Source of the DNA: Citrobacter youngae
GTDB taxonomy: Bacteria; Pseudomonadota; Gammaproteobacteria; Enterobacterales; Enterobacteriaceae
Reading direction: 5' to 3'
NCBI RefSeq assembly: GCF_003818115.1
Contig: NZ_RPOI01000027.1
Location: forward strand, 1-43,376
DNA length: 43,376 bases
Shown piece after piece: positions 37,927-43,376 of this stretch; within the stretch, counting starts at the first letter, position 1; each line of letters opens with the position of its first letter. Made by a program: the position numbers and the translations under genes. Below the pieces are notes generated by a model that saw only the letters and a program-made list of their open reading frames with translations, made no database searches and was not told the DNA's origin.

Positions 37927-38724
37927 ATGATTAAGTGGCCCTGGAAAGAGCAAGAAACAGCCCGGAATGATGACTGGCCCTGGGATGATGCCCTGGCAAT
38001 TCCTCTTCTGGTGAATCTTACTGAACAAGAACAAGCCAGGCTTATTGCCCTGGCTGAGCGTTTTTTACAGCAAAAAAGATTGGTTGCGCTACAAGGATTT
38101 GAACTGGACGTACTGAAAAGTGCACGAATTGCTCTGCTTTTCTGTTTGCCAGTTCTGGAATTAGGCATCGAGTGGCTCGATGGTTTTCATGAAGTCCTTA
38201 TTTACCCTGCCCCGTTTGTCGTGGATGACGAATGGGAAGATGATATTGGGCTGGTGCACAATCAACGGATTATTCAGTCAGGCCAAAGCTGGCAACAGGG
38301 TCCGGTGATCCTGAACTGGCTTGATATCCAGGATTCCTTCGATGCTTCCGGCTTTAATCTGATTATTCACGAAGTGGCACATAAACTTGATATGCGTAAT
38401 GGCGATCGCGCCAGCGGCGTTCCGGCTATTCCGCTGAGGGAAATTGCGAACTGGGAGCATGATCTCCATGCCGCGATGAACAACATCCAGGATGAAATCG
38501 ATCTGGTGGGTGAAACGGCCTGCAGTATAGATGCCTACGCAGCAACCGATCCTGCAGAATGCTTTGCGGTATTATCCGAGTATTTCTTCAGCGCCCCCGA
38601 GTTGTTTGCACCACGTTTTCCGGCATTGTGGCAACGTTTTTTCCAGTTCTATCGCCAGAACCCAATGCTTCGGTTGCGCGATAGCCAGGAAGAAGACCAT
38701 TTTCGCTCATCAAATGTACATTAA
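37927..38724 (+). CDS. mtfA: MtfA, zinc peptidase that binds Mlc
   Basis: 265 residues, the same length as E. coli MtfA (YeeI). [19 protein letters not shown] holds the HExxH zinc site; [13 protein letters not shown] holds the downstream Glu ligand. MtfA binds the glucose repressor Mlc (DgsA) and so raises ptsG expression; it also has aminopeptidase activity. The N-terminal third differs considerably from the E. coli protein as I recall it, arguing for a related genus. No strong Shine-Dalgarno sequence is visible before the ATG. Confidence 0.97.
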   Translation: MIKWPWKEQETARNDDWPWDDALAIPLLVNLTEQEQARLIALAERFLQQKRLVALQGFELDVLKSARIALLFCLPVLELGIEWLDGFHEVLIYPAPFVVDDEWEDDIGLVHNQRIIQSGQSWQQGPVILNWLDIQDSFDASGFNLIIHEVAHKLDMRNGDRASGVPAIPLREIANWEHDLHAAMNNIQDEIDLVGETACSIDAYAATDPAECFAVLSEYFFSAPELFAPRFPALWQRFFQFYRQNPMLRLRDSQEEDHFRSSNVH

Positions 38725-38776
38725 TACTGAATTTGAAGATTAATTAACCAATTGATATGACGTATTAATTTTACTG

Positions 38777-38805
38777 TTGACACGTCATGGTGAGGTCAGT
38801 AATAT
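38777..38805 (+). promoter_or_regulatory. Promoter of tRNA-Asn copy 1
   Basis: TTGACA, 17 bases, TAATAT, followed by a GC-rich discriminator (GCGCC) as in stringently controlled tRNA genes. Confidence 0.93.
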
Positions 38806-38823
38806 GCGCCTCGTTCACACGAT

Positions 38824-38899
38824 TCCTCTGTAGTTCAGTCGGTAGAACGGCGGACTGTTAATCCGTATGTCACTGGTTCGAGTCCAGTCAGAGGAGCCA
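38824..38899 (+). tRNA. asnU: tRNA-Asn(GTT), copy 1
   Basis: 76 bases, TCCTCTGTAGTTCAGTCGG to GTCAGAGGAGCCA, anticodon GTT in CTGTTAA. It is identical to the copy at 41,238. The symbol is by position relative to cbl and nac in E. coli. Confidence 0.95.
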
Positions 38900-38907
38900 T
38901 ATTTAAG

Positions 38908-38938
38908 AAGCCTGCTTAGGAAACTAAGCAGGCTTTTT
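38908..38938 (+). terminator. Terminator after tRNA-Asn copy 1
   Basis: AGCCTGCTTAG-GAAA-CTAAGCAGGCT followed by TTTTG. It lies three bases from the cbl stop and may also end cbl transcripts. Confidence 0.93.
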
Positions 38939-38941
38939 GCT

Positions 38942-39892
38942 TTATATCTGATAATCAATCATCACTTCATCAGGCTCCATCGCCTGGCGTTTAATCTCTT
39001 CCACAGATAAACCTGCGTTGCATAGCTCGATGAATCGCCAGACGTAATTGCGCTGCAACTGACCACGTTTGAGCCCCAGCCAAACGGTGTTCGCATCAAA
39101 TAAATGCCGGGTATCAAGGCGGGTTAACGTCCCCTCCTCCTGCTCTCCGCTGGATTGCTCCGCCACCAGCCCTATTCCCAGCCCCAGCGCTACATACGTT
39201 TTAATCACATCCGAGTCCTGTGCACTGAGGATAATATCCGGCACCAACCCTTTACGCGCAAATGCCTCATCAATACGTGAGCGTCCCGTAATACCCTGTC
39301 GATAGGTAATGAGCGGCCAGTGAGCAATAGACTCAAGCGTAAGCGGGGAAGCCTTAACTAATGGATGATCGTGTGGAACGAGCAGGCTGTGCTGCCAACG
39401 AAACCAGGGAAACGCCACCAACAGCGGATCGCTGCTGAGTCGTTCACTGGCAATACCAATGTCTGCGCCGCCATTTTGCAGGAGAACGTCAATTTCTTGC
39501 GGCGTCCCCTGGATAAGCTCCAGGCGAACCTCCGGGAAGAGCTCACGAAATGCTTTGATCACCGCAGGCAGACTATAGCGTGCCTGCGTGTGCGTGGTCG
39601 CAATGGTCAGCACACCAGACGTGTCATTGGTAAACAGGTCCGCCACTCGGCGAACATTACTGGCTTCATTAAGAATACGCTCAGCGATCACCAGCAACGC
39701 CTTCCCCGGTTCGGTCATGCCAAGTAAACGTTTACCACGACGAATAAAAATTTCGATGCCAAGTTCATCTTCAAGTTCACGAATATGCCGACTTACCCCC
39801 GACTGCGAGGTATAAAGAATATTCGCGACTTCCGTCAGGTTGTAATCCTGACGGGCCGCCTCGCGGATTATTTTAAGTTGCTGGAAATTCAC
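38942..39892 (-). CDS. cbl: Cbl, LysR regulator of sulfur starvation genes
   Basis: 316 residues, equal to E. coli Cbl. The N-terminal helix-turn-helix is FQQLKIIREAARQDYNLTEV with SQSGVSRHIRELEDELGIEI. The effector domain keeps TTHTQARYSLPAVIKAFREL and SAQDSDVIKTYVALGLGIGL. Cbl with CysB activates ssu and tau sulfonate-use genes; adenosine phosphosulfate is its anti-inducer. GTG at 39892 is the true start, with GGAG six bases upstream. An ATG at 39910 would add six residues but overlaps that ribosome site. Confidence 0.97.
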   Translation of the reverse strand: MNFQQLKIIREAARQDYNLTEVANILYTSQSGVSRHIRELEDELGIEIFIRRGKRLLGMTEPGKALLVIAERILNEASNVRRVADLFTNDTSGVLTIATTHTQARYSLPAVIKAFRELFPEVRLELIQGTPQEIDVLLQNGGADIGIASERLSSDPLLVAFPWFRWQHSLLVPHDHPLVKASPLTLESIAHWPLITYRQGITGRSRIDEAFARKGLVPDIILSAQDSDVIKTYVALGLGIGLVAEQSSGEQEEGTLTRLDTRHLFDANTVWLGLKRGQLQRNYVWRFIELCNAGLSVEEIKRQAMEPDEVMIDYQI

Positions 39893-39954
39893 TTTTCGCT
39901 CCGGGTACATCAGACATTACACTATTGTTAAAGTCTGATGCCCGGCATAACAAA

Positions 39955-39991
39955 TAATAAAAACCTGCATCTTATTCCTGGCTGGAATAAG
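39955..39991 (-). terminator. Probable terminator of nac
   Basis: Minus-strand CTTATTCC-AGCCA-GGAATAAG, then ATGCAGG and TTTTTATTATT. The T run starts seven bases after the stem. Confidence 0.65.
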
Positions 39992-39993
39992 GT

Positions 39994-40911
39994 CTAACTC
40001 ACCAGCTGTAGTTCCCGATTTTCCAGAGCCGGACGGCTAACCAGCGACAACAGGATCTCTTTCACCGCCTGAGCCTGTGGTGTCAAACTGCCTCTGGCTG
40101 ACATGTTAAGCGAGAGGGGCAGATTCATGGAGGGCGTTGTAATCCGCGCCATCCAGCCATTCGCTGCATGACATAATGCCCGGGCTGCCGATTCAGGTAA
40201 GACTGTCACCCCCATACCGCTGGCAATCGCGGCCGTTAGGGTGGAGATAGAATCAATTTCACCTATTACTTTGGCCGTTAAGCGGCGCAGTGAGAAGGCT
40301 TCGTCAACACGGAGGCGAACCGCACTGTAATCCCGTGGCAGAAACAAATTCATCTGCGCGACTGCCGTTAAATCGACACCAGGCCCAGGACATTCACGCG
40401 TCCCCACCAGGAAAAGATCCTCTTTGAGTAACGGTTGACTGGAAATACCCGCGATCGGCGAGCGCTCGTAGAGCACCGCCATATCTAATTGACCACTGAG
40501 CAGTTTATCGTTCAGCACCGCCCCGCTGTTTTCATGTAAATAGACCAGTACATCGGGCAGCTCGGCGCGAACGGTCTGTAATAACGGCATGGTAATTGAT
40601 GATGCCGCAGTGCCTGGCGCCAGGCCAATAGAGACGTGTCCACTCAGGGTCTGCCCTACATTATTGACCGCAAGCTGCGCCTGCTCACACTGCCGTAATA
40701 TCGTCCGGGCGTGCGTATACAGCACTTTCCCCGCTTCCGTCGGCGTCACCCCGCGTTTGGTGCGGATCAACAGCTGTTGATCCAGCTCCCCCTCCAGCGT
40801 AGCAACCTGCTGGCTCAGCGCGGGTTGAGCGATATGCAATACTTCCGCTGCCTGGGTCAGGCTACCAATATCGACGATTTTTACGAAGTATTTCAGTCGT
40901 CTGAAGTTCAT
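39994..40911 (-). CDS. nac: Nac, nitrogen assimilation control LysR regulator
   Basis: 305 residues, the standard Nac length. MNFRRLKYFVKIVDIGSLTQ, then AAEVLHIAQPALSQQVATLE is the helix-turn-helix. The rest shows LAPGTAASSITMPLLQTVRA and IASGMGVTVLPESAARALCH. Nac couples the sigma-54/NtrC nitrogen response to sigma-70 genes (hut, put, ure activation; gdhA and nac repression). Start at 40911 with AGGAGG close upstream; longer starts would cover the ribosome site. Presence of nac excludes Salmonella-like gene content. A sigma-54 promoter precedes it. Confidence 0.97.
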   Translation of the reverse strand: MNFRRLKYFVKIVDIGSLTQAAEVLHIAQPALSQQVATLEGELDQQLLIRTKRGVTPTEAGKVLYTHARTILRQCEQAQLAVNNVGQTLSGHVSIGLAPGTAASSITMPLLQTVRAELPDVLVYLHENSGAVLNDKLLSGQLDMAVLYERSPIAGISSQPLLKEDLFLVGTRECPGPGVDLTAVAQMNLFLPRDYSAVRLRVDEAFSLRRLTAKVIGEIDSISTLTAAIASGMGVTVLPESAARALCHAANGWMARITTPSMNLPLSLNMSARGSLTPQAQAVKEILLSLVSRPALENRELQLVS

Positions 40912-40965
40912 TTTGCCTCCTGTCGGAATACCAGAACCCATGCTGGCAATCATGAAACTCAGGAT

Positions 40966-40981
40966 TGCAAGATGCTTGCCA
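40966..40981 (-). promoter_or_regulatory. Sigma-54 promoter of nac
   Basis: TGGCAAG-CATC-TTGCA on the minus strand fits TGGCAC-N5-TTGC(A/T), with the -24 GG and -12 GC correctly spaced. It lies about 55-70 bp before the start codon. Confidence 0.92.
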
Positions 40982-41099
40982 GTTTCATCTGTAGACGATT
41001 ATTTAATGTTAAGCTCCCGTTAAGTAAGGGATGGCGCAGGAAAGTGATCGCTTCTACTGATTCCGCGTTTTTCCGGGCTGCCCCACAAGAGGTAGACCC

Positions 41100-41114
41100 G
41101 CACCAGAATGGGGC
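41100..41114. promoter_or_regulatory. NtrC enhancer-like site upstream of nac
   Basis: GCACC-AGAAT-GGGGC differs by one base from the GCACC-N5-GGTGC NtrC consensus. It lies about 125 bp upstream of the sigma-54 promoter, a usual enhancer distance. Confidence 0.65.
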
Positions 41115-41190
41115 AAATGTCTAAAAAGCATGAAAGATCGCCGCTTTGTTGAATTTGTCAGCAAACGAACACACAATTTCATTTACCCCT

Positions 41191-41219
41191 TTGACAACCC
41201 CCATCGCCCCCGCTAATAT
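41191..41219 (+). promoter_or_regulatory. Promoter of tRNA-Asn copy 2
   Basis: TTGACA, 17 bases, TAATAT, then GCGCC, the same -10 and discriminator as copy 1. The repeat shared by the two loci begins exactly at the -10 box. Confidence 0.92.
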
Positions 41220-41237
41220 GCGCCTCGTTCACACGAT

Positions 41238-41313
41238 TCCTCTGTAGTTCAGTCGGTAGAACGGCGGACTGTTAATCCGTATGTCACTGGTTCGAGTCCA
41301 GTCAGAGGAGCCA
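41238..41313 (+). tRNA. asnV: tRNA-Asn(GTT), copy 2, island attachment target
   Basis: 76 bases, identical to the copy at 38,824. Its 3' end faces the integrase gene at 41,475, so the core att site of the second element is expected in CCAGTCAGAGGAGCCA. Confidence 0.95.
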
Positions 41314-41424
41314 AATTCTTGTTTTCAGGCGTGCTTAGAAGTCCCTATACGATTAGGTTTCAATAAGTTAGCGTGAAAATCTTTCCCGATGCGTATCTGG
41401 TTTTCCCTCCGCATCCGGCGAAAT

Positions 41425-41473
41425 TGGTGGTCTGATTTGGGGTCATTTCAGTTCGATAATGGAGTGACCACCA
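41425..41473 (+). promoter_or_regulatory. Inverted repeat in the island integrase leader
   Basis: TGGTGGTC (41,425-41,432) pairs with GACCACCA (41,466-41,473). The right arm lies between the GGAG and the ATG of the integrase, so it could fold over the ribosome site or bind an excisionase/repressor. Confidence 0.5.
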
Positions 41474-41474
41474 T

Positions 41475-42737
41475 ATGTCCCTGTCCGACGCGAAAATCCG
41501 CAGCACTAAACCTTCTGATAAACCCTTTAAACTGGCTGATTCCCATGGCCTGTATTTGCTTGTCAATCCGGTCGGCTCCCGTCTCTGGTATCTCAAGTAT
41601 CGCTTCAGCCGGAAAGAATCCCGTATTGCGTTGGGTGCCTACCCGCTGGTTTCGCTTTCCGACGCTCGTCAACAGCGCGACGGCATCCGTAAGCTTCTGG
41701 CACAGAACATCAACCCCGCACAGCAGCGCATGGCTGAAAAAGCCGCCGCGTCACCGGAAAAATGCTTTGAAGCCGTTGCGGTGGCATGGCACAAAACCAA
41801 CAAAAAATGGTCAGCTGACTATGCAGAGCGCATCCTTGCCAGTATGAAAAATCATATCTTTCCGGCAATCGGTCATCTGCCCGTCACGATGCTGAAAACG
41901 CAGCATTTTACTTCATTACTGCGGGTTATTGAGGATAAAGGCTTTCTCGAAGTCGCGTCCCGAACCCGGCAGCAGCTTTGCAACATCATGCGTTACGCCG
42001 TTCAGCAGGGACTCACCGAAAACAACCCGGCACAGCATCTGGAAGGCGTCACCGCACCGCCGGTTAAAAATCACTATCCCGCTCTGCCACTGGAGCGGTT
42101 GCCCGAACTGCTGGAACGTATTGGTGATTATCAACAGGGACGGCAGTTAACAAGGCTGGCGGTGGTGCTGACCCTGCATCTGTTTATCCGTTCCAGCGAG
42201 CTGCGCTTCGCCCGCTGGAGTGAGATTGATTTCAGACACAAAATCTGGACCATCCCCGCCACCCGCGAAACGATTGAGAAAGTTCGCTTTTCCGGGCGTG
42301 GCGCAAAAATGCGCACCCCGCATATTGTCCCGCTTTCCCGACAGGCCATCGCCATTCTGAAGCAGATACACGAAATTTCCGGCCATCTGGAACTGGTGTT
42401 TCCCGGTGACCATAACCCGTACAAACCGATGAGTGAAAATACCGTTAACCGGGCGCTGCGCTTAATGGGCTATGACACAAAAGCGGATGTCTGCGGGCAT
42501 GGTTTCCGGGCAATGGCCTGTAGCGCACTGGTGGAATCTGAACTCTGGTCGCGGGATGCAGTGGAACGGCAGATGAGCCATCAGGAGCGCAACAGCGTTC
42601 GGGCGGCGTATATCCACCGCGCCGAACACCTCGACGCCCGTAAAGCCATGATGCAGTGGTGGTCGGATTATCTGGATTCGAGCCGCGAAGGGTACATTGC
42701 GCCGTATATTTATGCGCGGCAGCATAAAGCGGCCTGA
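41475..42737 (+). CDS. int: Tyrosine integrase, P4/HPI type
   Basis: 420 residues, the length of the integrase of the Yersinia high-pathogenicity island, with the family's DUF4102 N-terminal domain (MSLSDAKIRSTKPSDKPFKL, ADSHGLYLLVNPVGSRLWYL). The catalytic domain has LFIRSSELRFARW (Arg), HIVPLSRQAI, CGHGFRAMACSALVES (H-x-x-R), MSHQERNSVRAAYIH with the second His and the Tyr nucleophile. It inserts the element at tRNA-Asn. The gene starts 161 bases after the tRNA. The integrase looks intact; excision would need an Xis outside the window. Confidence 0.95.
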   Translation: MSLSDAKIRSTKPSDKPFKLADSHGLYLLVNPVGSRLWYLKYRFSRKESRIALGAYPLVSLSDARQQRDGIRKLLAQNINPAQQRMAEKAAASPEKCFEAVAVAWHKTNKKWSADYAERILASMKNHIFPAIGHLPVTMLKTQHFTSLLRVIEDKGFLEVASRTRQQLCNIMRYAVQQGLTENNPAQHLEGVTAPPVKNHYPALPLERLPELLERIGDYQQGRQLTRLAVVLTLHLFIRSSELRFARWSEIDFRHKIWTIPATRETIEKVRFSGRGAKMRTPHIVPLSRQAIAILKQIHEISGHLELVFPGDHNPYKPMSENTVNRALRLMGYDTKADVCGHGFRAMACSALVESELWSRDAVERQMSHQERNSVRAAYIHRAEHLDARKAMMQWWSDYLDSSREGYIAPYIYARQHKAA

Positions 42738-42768
42738 ACCAGCGGCAATGTAATTTGTTGAAAATGAA

Positions 42769-42803
42769 AACGCAGATCCTGATGGATTCGGATCTGCGTT
42801 TTT
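42769..42803 (+). terminator. Terminator of the island integrase
   Basis: AACGCAGATCC, loop of ten, GGATCTGCGTT followed by TTT, 32 bases after the stop. Confidence 0.93.
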
Positions 42804-42853
42804 GCATCAAAAGGTTTTACCTTCGTCTTTTTTGCTATTAATCGGAAAGCATA

Positions 42854-42881
42854 CAAAATTATTCTACGCAGAATAATTTTG
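42854..42881. repeat. Palindrome 1 downstream of the island integrase
   Basis: A 28-bp perfect inverted repeat with 12-bp arms (CAAAATTATTCT) around ACGC. A related shorter inverted repeat, AATTATT...AATAATT, lies at 42,926-42,946. Confidence 0.9.
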
Positions 42882-42969
42882 CACGAAAATCTATCAATAC
42901 ATCAACAATCAATAGGTGCATGTCGAATTATTCACGGTAAATAATTTCTGGCGATCGCTGCCAGACAGC

Positions 42970-43102
42970 CTGCACCAGGACCGGTTAATCAGCACGCCAT
43001 AACTGCACCAGTTCACTGCCACCATTTATCTGCACCAGCCTGTCGTCGCCTGTATACAGCAGGACTGCACCAGATATCGCCGGATATATCGATCTGCGCC
43101 AG
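42970..43102. repeat. Iteron-like CTGCACCAG repeats
   Basis: CTGCACCAG starts at 42,970, 43,003, 43,030 and 43,065, and CTGCGCCAG at 43,094, spaced 27-35 bp. The inverse CTGGCGCAG is at 43,190. Part of a 573-bp stretch (42,804-43,376) in which I see no gene. Confidence 0.85.
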
Positions 43103-43249
43103 CTTTAACCTTTTAAGCCCTTTGGCCTTTTCCGGTCTGGCGCTGTTACCCTTAGTCGCCCCTTACCCTTTCCGGCCTTTTTCCTTTGGCTGGCGCAGGT
43201 TGGCATGGCAACATCCTGATGCGGCACCAGAATCTTGTACAAAAATCAC

Positions 43250-43279
43250 CCAAAAATATTTGGCCCCAAATAATTTTGG
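43250..43279. repeat. Imperfect palindrome 2
   Basis: CCAAAA-a-TATTTGG against CCAAATA-a-TTTTGG: 13 pairs and one mismatch around CC. Confidence 0.8.
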
Positions 43280-43350
43280 CCAAAAAACAACCACGTAGAT
43301 TTTAATCGGCCATACCTCTCGGATATGTTGTTATTGAGAGGAAATCGTAC

Positions 43351-43376
43351 AAAAAATTTCTACGTAGAAATTTTTT
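43351..43376. repeat. Perfect 26-bp palindrome at the window end
   Basis: Arms of 13 bp (AAAAAATTTCTAC and its complement) meet without a spacer. It may extend past the window. Confidence 0.85.

Larger units (their letters stand above)
41238..43376. mobile_element. Start of an integrative island/ICE at tRNA-Asn
   Basis: tRNA-Asn followed by a P4/HPI-type integrase, as in yersiniabactin islands and ICEKp/ICEEc-type elements. The element runs off the right end; no cargo gene is reached, so its identity is open. Confidence 0.85.

Noticed and set aside
38824..41313. Two identical tRNA-Asn genes could be att sites flanking an inserted cbl-nac element
   Set aside because: cbl and nac between two asn tRNA genes is the normal chromosomal arrangement in E. 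coli and relatives, and both copies are complete tRNA genes with their own promoters.
1..43376. CRISPR array or retron/DGR
   Set aside because: No regularly spaced identical repeats with unique spacers and no reverse transcriptase were found.

Overview
The window is a piece of an enterobacterial chromosome (Enterobacteriaceae). The host genes mtfA, cbl and nac and two tRNA-Asn genes lie in an order like the E. coli asnU-cbl-nac-asnV neighbourhood. nac is present and MtfA differs from the E. coli protein at many positions, so I favour Enterobacter, Klebsiella, Citrobacter or a relative; the genus is not proven.

Positions 1 to about 37,740 are most of a large prophage integrated at tRNA-Ser(CGA); its left end lies outside the window. 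The integrase end is at the right. From right to left: an integrase and excisionase-like pair; a RecE-like/DnaQ-like recombination protein; an Rrf2-type regulator; a cI-like/cro-like switch with operator repeats on both sides of the repressor gene; O- and P-like replication genes; small regulators; a dinI-like gene with an excellent LexA box; RusA, DUF968 and antiterminator Q. The late genes follow on the minus strand: holins, GH19 endolysin, spanins, a probable cos site, lambda-type terminase/portal/protease-capsid genes, and a contractile P2/Mu-type tail (sheath, tube, tape measure, U, X, D, W, J). The virion is therefore a mosaic: lambda-like head, contractile tail.

Three plus-strand cargo blocks interrupt this minus-strand programme. 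(1) A ParB-like protein plus an adenine methyltransferase (20,859-23,416) lie between Q and lysis; I do not recognise them as a named system, and they are my best candidate for something undescribed. (2) An AAA ATPase plus a DUF4435/TOPRIM protein (26,635-28,919) look like a PARIS (AriA/AriB) anti-phage system. (3) A DedA-like membrane protein (17,430-17,939) is wedged against a truncated lambdoid endolysin. An older lysis cassette is decaying (endolysin without its N-terminus, Rz with a one-base frameshift) beside a complete GH19-holin-spanin cassette.

The tail gene U is frameshifted by three copies of a perfect 7-bp repeat; two copies would restore the frame. The prophage may be defective for tail completion, or U may be phase variable.

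Positions 37,744-41,313 are core chromosome: tRNA-Ser, mtfA, tRNA-Asn, cbl, nac with a sigma-54 promoter, and a second identical tRNA-Asn. From 41,238 a second integrative element begins at that tRNA-Asn. It has a P4/HPI-type integrase followed by about 640 bp without genes that holds CTGCACCAG iterons and several long AT-rich palindromes.
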